Source of the DNA: Dehalococcoidia bacterium
Lineage (GTDB): Bacteria; Chloroflexota; Dehalococcoidia; JACPQF01
Assembly (NCBI GenBank): GCA_030650265.1
Contig: JAUSEJ010000980.1
Coordinates: forward strand, 1-6,672
Direction: 5' to 3'
DNA length: 6,672 nucleotides
The translations under genes were made by a program, and so were the position numbers. Positions 1 through 6,496 of this stretch are shown piece after piece (position 1 is the stretch's first letter; each line of letters opens with the position of its first letter). The notes beneath the pieces are model-generated. The model saw only the letters and a list, made by a program, of their open reading frames with translations, had not been told where the DNA came from and did not search any database.

Positions 1-1172
1 AAGGGTGAAAGGAGTGTTTTCCACCACTCCCTCTGCCGTTCGGCGGTGACACCATAAGGCACCTTCCCCGGCGATTCCACCTGGCGTGGCCAGGGACAGG
101 CGGCAAAACAGACGGCGCAGTTAGTAGAAATCGTTTGGCGATAGGCGTGGCACTTAGTCGCATCGTTGAACCACACGCGCTTGCCAGGATTGTTCCATGG
201 TCCCTTCGGCTCCCATGAAGGCTCTTCGTCAAAGCTGATCGCTTTCGCCGGGCAAGCTTCGGCGCAGATACGGCAACTCCGACAGAAGTCCTGAAGGCCG
301 CAGTTGATGGGCTTATCCCAAGCCATGGGAAGGTCGGTGATCACGCTATTGAGGCGTACCGCCGGACCGAATTCCGGTGTAATCAGTTTGGTGAGTCGGC
401 CAAGCTCCCCAAGGCCAGCGCATACGGCGAATGGCACCTGTAGCAGGACGTCTGCCCGGTCAGGGATGGCCACATAGCCAAGAGAGCGGATGAACTGGGA
501 TAATGAAGCGATGAGAAGGGTTGCCCTCGATGCAGCCTGCAATGATGCGGCTTCCCCAATGGCGCTGGGAGCACGCTCTAAGCCTGTGCGGGATATCTCT
601 ACGGCGCAGGATATAACCCAGCGGCAACGAGCGGGAATGACGTATGTTTCGTCGGTTTCCCCCGGCGTGTCGCAGTCTTCGATAACAACCGCTTTCTTGT
701 TGCAGTGAGTCAAAACCCACTGTTCGCGGAGTGAAGTTACGCCAACCAGGGATGCGCCAAAGAAGCGGGCGGCAGATTTCACGATCATCGCCGCCTCTTC
801 AGGAGAGGCCGAAAACTGCTCAACCCCCAGCGACAGAGGCTTGACTAATGATTGTCCGGCCACCTGATTCCATGAGATGATTCCTTGATTCGTGGAGCTA
901 GCCTGCGACAGGGTCTGGGCTGCCGATGCGAGGGCTCTGTCCACCAGAGAAAAGCCGGGTCTCGCTGCTGCAGCCCACCCCTGGATGTGTTCTTTTCGCA
1001 GTACTTTCAGCCTGTCATTTTCAGTCTGACCGGCATAGCGCCGGAACCCTGTGGCGGCGTTGTTCGCCGGATTGAAACGGGGGGTGCGGTCGAGGTCGAA
1101 CTCCGTGGTGGGCAGGTCTACTCGAAGGACATTATTATCGACCGATTTCCCAGAGGTTGTTGGACTACTCAT
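1..1172 (-). CDS. Reductive-dehalogenase-like corrinoid/iron-sulfur protein, C-terminus cut by the window edge
   Basis: The frame is open from ATG 1172 to the left edge: 390 codons with no stop, so the last part of the protein lies outside. The match to the RdhA family is in the C-terminal half: FIRSLGY (227-233), a stretch like the family's PLAvdAGLGELGR (247-259), ITPEFGPAVRL (264-274), TDLP (279-282), then two cluster motifs, Cys297-x2-Cys300-x2-Cys303-x3-Cys307-Pro and Cys341 with Cys352-x2-Cys355-x3-Cys359-Pro. RdhA enzymes bind a corrinoid and two [4Fe-4S] clusters and remove halogens reductively. Oddities: there is no Tat signal, so a cytoplasmic location is inferred; no tyrosine occurs between residues 178 and 232, where the family's catalytic Tyr belongs; no rdhB-like membrane anchor is visible. 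The start follows AAAGGG by 6 bases. GTG 1187 and GTG 1196 are in frame but would add only 5-8 residues. Family assignment is firm; dehalogenase activity is doubtful. A QueG-type relative is less likely because of the RdhA-specific blocks. Confidence 0.85.
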   Translation of the reverse strand, partial: MSSPTTSGKSVDNNVLRVDLPTTEFDLDRTPRFNPANNAATGFRRYAGQTENDRLKVLRKEHIQGWAAAARPGFSLVDRALASAAQTLSQASSTNQGIISWNQVAGQSLVKPLSLGVEQFSASPEEAAMIVKSAARFFGASLVGVTSLREQWVLTHCNKKAVVIEDCDTPGETDETYVIPARCRWVISCAVEISRTGLERAPSAIGEAASLQAASRATLLIASLSQFIRSLGYVAIPDRADVLLQVPFAVCAGLGELGRLTKLITPEFGPAVRLNSVITDLPMAWDKPINCGLQDFCRSCRICAEACPAKAISFDEEPSWEPKGPWNNPGKRVWFNDATKCHAYRQTISTNCAVCFAACPWPRQVESPGKVPYGVTAERQREWWKTLLSP

Positions 1173-1173
1173 A

Positions 1174-1377
1174 CTACGCCCTTTCACTTTCTCCACCAGT
1201 TATGGGCATCACCGAGGCATGCGCTGTTTTTCCGAATCGCCTAAGGAACTTTGTCACTTGAGCTTTGAATTCCACTTCCGTGGCACAGGAGGCTTGCGCC
1301 TTCACTTCCTCAATCAAAGGCCATGACCTTTCCGACTTGATGGAGTTGCGCTTTGCCGCTTCTAAGTCTCCCCTCAA
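1174..1377 (-). CDS. Doubtful small ORF between the zinc-finger and RdhA-like genes
   Basis: This frame of up to 67 codons opens at TTG 1377 inside the zinc-finger gene and ends in TAG at 1174-1176, one base before the RdhA-like ATG at 1172. The part beyond the zinc-finger stop (about 44 residues) is rich in Lys, Glu, Gln and Ala and includes a basic patch KFLRRFGK. I recognise no family. For it: its stop abuts the next start, as in translational coupling, and a GTG preceded by GAGGAA lies near 1307. Against it: no ATG start before a late Met, a short length, and overlap with a real gene. It may be only a chance frame. Confidence 0.2.
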   Translation of the reverse strand: MRGDLEAAKRNSIKSERSWPLIEEVKAQASCATEVEFKAQVTKFLRRFGKTAHASVMPITGGESERA

Positions 1378-1540
1378 CGTCCTCTAAGAACTGAATAGTG
1401 CGGCGATCATAGTATCTCTCGCCACAGGTTCGGCACACAAGAGGGTGAATAGGGACATAGACGATATCGCTTCCGGCTTTCAGTTCCTCGCTTACTTCCG
1501 TAGCTTCGATGTCCTCGCCTTGGCAAACCACGCATTTCAT
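1310..1540 (-). CDS. YgiT-type zinc-finger protein (MqsA N-terminal-like)
   Basis: This 76-residue protein has the two-knuckle pattern of YgiT-type zinc-finger domains: Cys3-x2-Cys6 at the N-terminus and Cys36-x2-Cys39-Gly after a roughly 30-residue middle, then a charged helix-like tail (FLEDVEGRLRSGK) ending in VGKVMAFD. Such domains bind one zinc. In MqsA the domain forms the N-terminal half of an antitoxin, but many family members are stand-alone. Here no helix-turn-helix follows, so DNA binding is not shown. I chose ATG 1540 because it puts the first knuckle at residue 3 and has GAGGAA 7 bases upstream. A longer frame from GTG 1648 would add 36 residues with no domain character. The usual small partner toxin (DUF4258- or MqsR-like) is not visible upstream or downstream. 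It sits 160 bases after AOR-1 and 137 bases before the RdhA-like gene. Confidence 0.78.
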   Translation of the reverse strand: MKCVVCQGEDIEATEVSEELKAGSDIVYVPIHPLVCRTCGERYYDRRTIQFLEDVEGRLRSGKAQLHQVGKVMAFD

Positions 1541-1700
1541 ACCCGGTTCCTCATTTCCTCCCTTGCGTGACTCTAACAAAGAACCCTGCCTGTGTCCAAG
1601 CATCGGCGTATGGTCTCTGGCATGGTCACAAGCCGAATATCCCTTCACGCTGCCATTTGTGCCGCAGAAACCGAATACTTTGCGAACGGTATATTATATT
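1541..1700. other. Intergenic gap between AOR-1 and the zinc-finger gene
   Basis: There is no convincing gene in these 160 bases. On the minus strand, a frame from GTG 1648 joins the zinc-finger gene, and a second short frame ends in TGA overlapping its Shine-Dalgarno region, but it has no start codon. I see no hairpin followed by a T-run, so no rho-independent terminator after AOR-1. Confidence 0.5.
1693..1698 (-). promoter_or_regulatory. Possible -10 element (TATAAT) after AOR-1
   Basis: The minus strand reads TATAAT immediately after the AOR-1 stop, in an AT-rich patch. No good -35 hexamer lies 16-18 bases upstream, and there is no TGn extension, so this may be chance. If real, it would start a separate transcript for the zinc-finger and RdhA-like genes with a leader of about 145 bases. 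Confidence 0.3.
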
Positions 1701-3560
1701 CTACCACAGATCTTGTAGCTGCCTGAGCAGTCCGTAGCGCCGCAGGGTCTCCGGAAGAGGCTTGCCTGTTTTCCGGTCCCACCCCATCAGATTGTAGTAG
1801 TTGTCCATCATCCCGTCCCATTCGGGTGCGATGTTCTTTCCCTGGGCCGGGCCGTCTGTTGGCACAGAACCGTAGCGTTGGGACGGAGCCTCTACTTCCG
1901 GGGTTATGCCGTGTCGCACATTGAAGGACCGGAGGAGATTCACGATTCTCCGGCCTACCTCGTAGGCTTCTTTGACGTCGATATCCCAGCCAGTGGCCTT
2001 GCTCAAGGCATCGGTCATGAGGCTCAGCTCAGTCGCCCCGCAGAACCGGCATACACCCGTGCAGTCCTCAAAAACCATCCGGCCTTTGGCTTTGGCGACG
2101 AGCGTGGATATCTCCTGACCTGAGAAGGGGTTCGCCTCAGTCGCTCCTATTTCCCGGGGATTGGTCAGGGCGCCGTTTTCGATTGTGCCGGTGTTCGATA
2201 CGCTGGTATCAAACATCTCGTACCACCTCGCTCTGTGGTCGTGGCCCCTGGGTGAGTTGCCCTTCTGAGTATAGATGGCAAAACTAGCGGCCTCTCCGCC
2301 AATCCATTTCGATGCCCTCATTACTCCTTCTGCAAGGAGGTTGCCAAATCCTTCTCTTCTGGCGATTTTGCCAAGCATGGCTCTGGCCGCTTCAACGTTG
2401 CCCCATGTCATTTTCAGGCCGTCGGTCTGCTCCTCGGTGAAGAGGCCCTTTTCGAAGCACTCCATCACCCAACTGATGACCCAGCCAGCCTCGTTGTTCT
2501 CGAGGCCGAGGCGGTCGGTGTCGTTGGCGAGAACAAGAGCGCCGGCTGGATCAGTATTGCCGATGACGGCACCCCAGGCGGCCCACTGCTCGTACTCCGG
2601 TTCCTCACCGACGTAGCCGGCATACGGACCCTTGGCAATGGTTATCATGTGGAGATGATGCATCTGGCAGGCCCAGCAGGGATGAAGCTTGATCTTGTTC
2701 TCCGTCCGGTAGTTGCGAGCCATAAAGGGCTCTGAGTCGGGGAACGAATTGGTGGTGTAGTTCTTTACGGGAAGCCAGCCACCCCTTGCCGCGCCGTTGT
2801 AACCCATTCCCGTGCCCCAGTCCCACCTATTGCGAGCGGCCGGATCCGATTTAAGGGCTTCGATTATGGCATTGGCGGCGGTGGTTAGGGCGGTGTCATC
2901 GTGCACCTTAACGCGGCCCTTGCCTCTAACAATCGCAATTGCCTTCAGCTTCTTGGATCCCATTACGGCGCCCGAGCCGTTATGGCCGGCCACGTGGCCC
3001 TTGTCGCCAGCTACCGCGCCGAATTTGACGAGATTTTCGCCCGCCGGCCCCACGCTGAAGACACTTATTTCCCGTTCTCGTTTGCCCAGTTCCTCGGCAA
3101 TGGCGTCCTGCGTTTCCCATGTATCTTTGCCGGCCAGATGAGTGGCGTCCCTGATCTCCGCTTTGCCGTCGGCAATCAGAAGGTATACCAGCTTATCGGC
3201 AGCGCCCAGAAAGACGATTGAATCATAGCCGTTCAGTCGCATGAAGGCGCCCAGAAAGCCGTTGGCCTGGGTGGATGTGGCGCCGTTGGTTAGAGGTCCC
3301 TTGGCGACGATGGAAATCGTGCCCGATCCCATGATCTTAGTGCCGCCCAGGGGGCCCGAACTGACGATGAACCTGTTCCCAGGGTCTGACCACTCCACGC
3401 CCGGAGGCACTTCCTCGTAGAGAATCTTGGCGCCGAGGCCGGTGCCGCCAATGAACAGGCGCATGGTGGCCGCATCGATGGTCTCGGTTGAGATGCTTCC
3501 GGTGCTCAAGTCAACACGAAGTACTCTACCCTCTAATCCAGTCTTGCCGGACTCTTTCAT
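1701..3560 (-). CDS. Aldehyde:ferredoxin oxidoreductase family protein, paralogue 1 (AOR-1)
   Basis: At 619 residues this is full length for the family. The N-terminal pterin-binding domain (about 10-215) starts with GRVLRVDLSTG and has GGTGLGAKIL (38-47), SGPLGGT (68-74) and GDKGHVAGHNGSGAVMGSKKLKA (185-207). The helical C-terminal part has the cluster region Cys295-x2-Cys298-x3-His302, PEYE (321-324, with the likely catalytic Glu), the pterin motif DRLGLEN (349-355), GHDHR (His440, likely equivalent to the catalytic His), and DCTGVCR (499-505) with Cys504 as the expected fourth cluster ligand. Family members oxidise aldehydes to acids at a tungsten bispyranopterin and reduce ferredoxin, in the cytoplasm. 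The substrate is unknown. The third cluster Cys is replaced by His, and the usual Asp of the first pterin motif is Glu354. The start is fixed by AGGAGG at 3568-3573, 7 bases upstream. It lies 22 bases after the PHP gene, so co-transcription is likely. A Mo cofactor or a non-aldehyde substrate remains possible. Confidence 0.95.
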   Translation of the reverse strand: MKESGKTGLEGRVLRVDLSTGSISTETIDAATMRLFIGGTGLGAKILYEEVPPGVEWSDPGNRFIVSSGPLGGTKIMGSGTISIVAKGPLTNGATSTQANGFLGAFMRLNGYDSIVFLGAADKLVYLLIADGKAEIRDATHLAGKDTWETQDAIAEELGKREREISVFSVGPAGENLVKFGAVAGDKGHVAGHNGSGAVMGSKKLKAIAIVRGKGRVKVHDDTALTTAANAIIEALKSDPAARNRWDWGTGMGYNGAARGGWLPVKNYTTNSFPDSEPFMARNYRTENKIKLHPCWACQMHHLHMITIAKGPYAGYVGEEPEYEQWAAWGAVIGNTDPAGALVLANDTDRLGLENNEAGWVISWVMECFEKGLFTEEQTDGLKMTWGNVEAARAMLGKIARREGFGNLLAEGVMRASKWIGGEAASFAIYTQKGNSPRGHDHRARWYEMFDTSVSNTGTIENGALTNPREIGATEANPFSGQEISTLVAKAKGRMVFEDCTGVCRFCGATELSLMTDALSKATGWDIDVKEAYEVGRRIVNLLRSFNVRHGITPEVEAPSQRYGSVPTDGPAQGKNIAPEWDGMMDNYYNLMGWDRKTGKPLPETLRRYGLLRQLQDLW

Positions 3561-3582
3561 TGTCTGACCTCCTCTTGGTTCT

Positions 3583-4176
3583 TTATCTGACGCGGTGTGG
3601 CTTGTAGCTGTTCGATTTCAAGGCGTCGATGAGATCTCGTTCGTTTCTGATCGTATCTTCAAAGTTGGTCGCGCAGGCGCCGACCTCACGCAGGGCGTGG
3701 GCATCGCTGCCGCCCACCCCATTGAGGGCAAGCCGCCGACAGAGAGCGGCCGCGCTTTCATTGTGCAGGGCCGATTCGGTGCCATTGAGCACGTCGATGG
3801 CGTCGAAGAGGGCCCCGTACTCGCTATCTTTGAGATGGCTGCCATAGCTCCGGAGCGGGTGAGCGAGAATCATCACTCCTCCCGCTGCATCGACAGCCTG
3901 GCGGAGTCTTCTGGCATCCCACATGTCGTGGGCGTCGTCTTCCAGCCCGAAGACCAGAACGTGCCCGACGCTAGTGCTCACTTCCATACCGCCAAGCACC
4001 ATGAATTGATGCCTGGCGACAAGCGCGGCAATCTGGTCTTTGGGCCAGACCTTGTTGTGCTCTGTCAGGCAGACGCCATCGAGTCCCAACTGTTTCAATC
4101 GCTCAATCAGATCGTCAGGCCATAAAGAACTGCACTGCGACCGCGGTAGCGTGTGAGCATGGAGATCAATGATCAT
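3583..4176 (-). CDS. Small PHP-domain metal-dependent hydrolase
   Basis: This 197-residue protein consists of a single PHP domain. Metal-binding motifs appear in order: DLHAHT (His6, His8), TEHN (Glu39, His40), GMEVS (Glu65), His72, LAHP (His106) and GSDAH (Asp158, His160). PHP domains hold a di- or trinuclear metal site and usually cleave phosphoesters, as in histidinol-phosphatase or nucleotide phosphatases; the substrate here cannot be read from sequence. The length matches short stand-alone PHP proteins and there is no attached polymerase or ATPase domain. ATG 4176 is the only possible start: a TAG lies in frame five codons upstream, and Met1 sits three residues before the first motif. 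No Shine-Dalgarno is present, and a strong promoter lies immediately upstream, so the transcript may be leaderless. Placement between the MoaD-like gene and AOR-1 suggests a link to the AOR pathway or its cofactor, which is inference. Confidence 0.9.
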   Translation of the reverse strand: MIIDLHAHTLPRSQCSSLWPDDLIERLKQLGLDGVCLTEHNKVWPKDQIAALVARHQFMVLGGMEVSTSVGHVLVFGLEDDAHDMWDARRLRQAVDAAGGVMILAHPLRSYGSHLKDSEYGALFDAIDVLNGTESALHNESAAALCRRLALNGVGGSDAHALREVGACATNFEDTIRNERDLIDALKSNSYKPHRVR

Positions 4177-4185
4177 GCTGAAAGC

Positions 4186-4214
4186 ATTCTAGTCTACACG
4201 CTTTCTTGCGTCAA
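4186..4214 (-). promoter_or_regulatory. Sigma-70-type promoter for the PHP gene and AOR-1
   Basis: On the minus strand, TTGACG (4209-4214) and TAGAAT (4186-4191) are separated by exactly 17 bases: five of six consensus matches in each hexamer with ideal spacing. A start of transcription 7 bases below the -10 box falls near 4179, about 3 bases before the PHP ATG. It lies in the gap between the MoaD-like and PHP genes, so the downstream pair can be expressed apart from AOR-2. Confidence 0.65.
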
Positions 4215-4223
4215 GTTGAACTT
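4213..4223. repeat. 11-bp palindrome AAGTTGAACTT at the edge of the -35 box
   Basis: Two perfect 5-bp arms flank a central G. It overlaps the end of the MoaD-like gene and the first two bases of the -35 hexamer, a position where an operator would act. It is short enough to be chance. Confidence 0.3.
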
Positions 4224-4539
4224 AACCTCCAGCGAAGGCCGGGAGGAACACGAGGGTGTCCCCGTCCCTGACGACCTGCTCCAAGACCACTTTACCGCCG
4301 AGCAAGACATCGTTGTGGACAATCTCCACGTGGTCAAAGAGTTGGCCGGCCTGGAGATCGACGATCGCCACGCCCACGGCAGGATACTTCTTGGACAGGT
4401 TGGTGAGGAAATCGATCATTCCTGTCTCGTTGTCGATTTCCTCCTCGAGAATCAAGCGAGATGATCCCCGCTGGCCAAAAGACCGGGTCAGCCAGGGGAT
4501 AATCTCAATTCTGATCCTGCCGCGTACCGGTTCTACCAT
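4222..4539 (-). CDS. moaD: MoaD/ThiS-family sulfur carrier protein
   Basis: This 105-residue protein ends in DGDTLVFLPAFAGG; the C-terminal Gly104-Gly105 and the preceding DGD-hydrophobic-xP pattern are the signature of beta-grasp MoaD-type carriers. The glycine tail is adenylated and thiocarboxylated by a MoeB-type enzyme, and the sulfur is then used to form the dithiolene of molybdopterin/tungstopterin. It is somewhat longer than the typical roughly 80-residue MoaD, with a charged N-terminal strand (RGRIRIEIIPWL) and an EEEID segment before the usual fold; AOR-linked versions are often of this size. ATG 4539 overlaps the AOR-2 stop (ATGGTAG, 7 bases), so translational coupling is likely and fits a carrier dedicated to AOR cofactor. 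No MoaE, MoeB or MoaA is in view, so the rest of the pathway must be elsewhere. A ThiS role is less likely given the AOR context. Confidence 0.9.
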   Translation of the reverse strand: MVEPVRGRIRIEIIPWLTRSFGQRGSSRLILEEEIDNETGMIDFLTNLSKKYPAVGVAIVDLQAGQLFDHVEIVHNDVLLGGKVVLEQVVRDGDTLVFLPAFAGG

Positions 4540-6392
4540 AGGTCCGCCAATTGCCGGTCAAGCCCGTAACGGCGCAAGGTTTCGGGGAGCGGTTTTCCCG
4601 TCTGCCGGTCCCAACCCATTAACTGGTAGTAGTTGTCCAGCATGCCGTTCCATTCGGGCGCGATGCTTTTCCCCTTGGTCGGACCGTCTTCTGGTACCGA
4701 GCCGTAGCGCTCGGACGGGGCCTCCACCTCGGGGGTTATCCCGTGCCTCACGTTGAAACACCGGAGAAGGTTAACTATTCTCCTGCCCACTTCCATGCCC
4801 TCATTGGCGTCCATGTCCCAGCCGGTTGCCGCGTTCACGGCGTCCACCAAAAGGCTCATGTCAGTTCTGGTGCAGAATCGGCAGGCGCCAAGGCAGTCCT
4901 CGAACACCATCCTGCCCTTGGTCTTGGCCATAAGGGTCGATACGTCCTGACCGGAGAATGGGTTGCCCTGCTCAATACCAAATTCCTCCGGCTTTACAGG
5001 GAGACCCGACTCGATGGTGCCTGTGTTCGAGACCGCCGTATCAAACATTTCCAACCACCTGCTCCGGTGATCGTGTCCTCGGGGACTGTTGCCTTTTTCC
5101 GTGTAGATCGCTAGTTTAGCTGCTTCTCCCCCGATCGACTTGGAGGCTCGCATCACGCCTTCAGCCAGGAGATTGCCGAAGCCCTGCCTGCGGGCGATCT
5201 TGTGGAGCATGGCCCTGGTCGCATCCACGTTGCCCCAGGTCATCTTCAGACCATCGGTCATCTCCTCGGTGAAAATGCCCTTTTCGAAGCATTCCATGAC
5301 CCAACTGATGACCCAGCCAGCTTCGTTGTTCTCCAACCCGAGCCGGTCGGTTTCGTTGGCTAGCACCAGCGCCCCATCCGGGTTGCTGTTGCCAATAACC
5401 GGGCCCCAGGCCGCCCACTGCTCATATTCCGGTTCCTCGCCCACGTAACCGGCATAAGGCCCATCGGGAATGGTCATCATATGGATATGAGTCGACTGGC
5501 AGGCCCAACAGGGTTGGGGCTTGATCTTGTAACGGGCCCGGTAGTTCACGGCCATAAACGGTTCGTGTTCGGTGAACAAGTTCGTGGTGTAGTTCTTCAC
5601 CGGAAGCGTGCCACCTGCCACTGCCCCGCTAAAAATCATGCCTGTGCCGTATTCGAAGAACCGCCGCGTCGCCGGGTCCCCTTTAATGACTTCGATGATG
5701 CTTTCAGTGGTGCTCTTGAGGCTAACCGGGTTATCAACGGGAATGCTACTTTTGCTTCTAACGGCGACGATAGCCTTCAGCTTCTTCGATCCCATTACGG
5801 CGCCGGTGCCGTTGTGGCCAGCCACGTGCCCTTTGTCCCCGGCGATGGCGGCGAATCTGGCCATGCTTTCGCCCGCCGGACCGATACTGAAGACGCTCAC
5901 TTGTTTCTCGCTCTTTCCCAGTTCGGCGGCGATGGCAGCCTGCGTCTCCCACGTATCATTGCCTGCAAGATGCGAGGCGTCGCGCAGGGAAACCTTGCCA
6001 TTTTGCAGGCACAGGTAAACCGGCTTGTCGGACGCGCCCTGAAAGACGAGGGCATCGTAGCCGTTAGATCGCATATAGGCGCCGAGAAAACCGTTGGCTT
6101 GACTGGAAGTGGCGCCGTTAGTCATCGGACCCTTGGTGACGACCGAGATCGTGCCCGAGCCCATGATCCTGGTGCCGCCGAGGGGGCCCGAAGCGACGAT
6201 CAGCCGGTTTTCGGGATCCGACCACTTCACTTCTGGCGGAACCTCGTCGTAGAGTATCTTCGCACCCAGCCCGGAGCCGCCGACGAATTTGCGCATGGTG
6301 TCCGCGTCGACGGTCTCATCGGTGGTCTTTCCCGTGGAAAGATCTACGCGAAGAATTCTGCCTTGAAAGTTGTCCTTTTCACTCGCCGTCAT
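4533..6392 (-). CDS. Aldehyde:ferredoxin oxidoreductase family protein, paralogue 2 (AOR-2)
   Basis: This is the first gene of the leftward block and the close paralogue of AOR-1: 619 residues, colinear with no gaps, about 73% identical by hand count. It repeats the family signatures at the same positions: GRILRVDLSTG (11-21), GGSGLGAKIL (38-47), SGPLGGT (68-74), Cys295-x2-Cys298-x3-His302, PEYE (321-324), DRLGLEN (349-355), GHDHR (His440) and DCLGACR (499-505) with Cys504. The predicted role is oxidation of an aldehyde-like substrate at a W-bispyranopterin with ferredoxin as acceptor. Residues 221-260 differ most from AOR-1 (about 20 of 40-50 positions kept), so the two may prefer different substrates. 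The start is set by AGGAGG at 6400-6405, 7 bases upstream of ATG. The leader is about 60 bases below an extended -10 promoter. A long antisense frame over it (336 codons) is a composition artefact. Confidence 0.95.
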   Translation of the reverse strand: MTASEKDNFQGRILRVDLSTGKTTDETVDADTMRKFVGGSGLGAKILYDEVPPEVKWSDPENRLIVASGPLGGTRIMGSGTISVVTKGPMTNGATSSQANGFLGAYMRSNGYDALVFQGASDKPVYLCLQNGKVSLRDASHLAGNDTWETQAAIAAELGKSEKQVSVFSIGPAGESMARFAAIAGDKGHVAGHNGTGAVMGSKKLKAIVAVRSKSSIPVDNPVSLKSTTESIIEVIKGDPATRRFFEYGTGMIFSGAVAGGTLPVKNYTTNLFTEHEPFMAVNYRARYKIKPQPCWACQSTHIHMMTIPDGPYAGYVGEEPEYEQWAAWGPVIGNSNPDGALVLANETDRLGLENNEAGWVISWVMECFEKGIFTEEMTDGLKMTWGNVDATRAMLHKIARRQGFGNLLAEGVMRASKSIGGEAAKLAIYTEKGNSPRGHDHRSRWLEMFDTAVSNTGTIESGLPVKPEEFGIEQGNPFSGQDVSTLMAKTKGRMVFEDCLGACRFCTRTDMSLLVDAVNAATGWDMDANEGMEVGRRIVNLLRCFNVRHGITPEVEAPSERYGSVPEDGPTKGKSIAPEWNGMLDNYYQLMGWDRQTGKPLPETLRRYGLDRQLADLW

Positions 6393-6461
6393 CCACTGGC
6401 CTCCTCTATTATGGTGTTACAATTTGTGTCGCGATCAAATGATGAGGTGCTGCGTCCGCTA

Positions 6462-6470
6462 ATTATAGCA
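6462..6470 (-). promoter_or_regulatory. Extended -10 promoter for AOR-2
   Basis: The minus strand reads TGCTATAAT, a perfect -10 hexamer with the TGn extension. A TTGACT at 6480-6485 lies only 12 bases upstream, too close to act as a standard -35, so the extended -10 would carry recognition. Transcription would begin near 6455, leaving about 62 bases of leader before the AOR-2 ATG. This is probably the main promoter of the AOR-2/MoaD pair. Confidence 0.55.
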
Positions 6471-6496
6471 CAAGCAGTAAGTCAATCGTGATACTT

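Noticed and set aside
383..720. Short minus-strand frames of 63 and 86 codons
   Set aside because: They are out of frame with, and entirely inside, the RdhA-like gene, whose own frame is unbroken from 1172 to the edge.
885..1244. 119-codon plus-strand open frame
   Set aside because: It is antisense to the N-terminus of the RdhA-like gene and shows no domain.
1541..1700. Rho-independent terminator after AOR-1
   Set aside because: No stable GC hairpin followed by a T-run was found on the minus strand.
3595..4125. 176-codon plus-strand open frame
   Set aside because: It is the mirror of the PHP gene, whose metal motifs are intact in order on the minus strand.
4256..4756. 166-codon plus-strand open frame
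   Set aside because: It spans two well-supported minus-strand genes (MoaD-like and AOR-2) in antisense; low-complexity Ser/Pro/Arg translation.
5481..6491. 336-codon plus-strand open frame
   Set aside because: It lies antisense to the AOR-2 codons, has no family resemblance, and is explained by the GC-rich third positions of the real gene.
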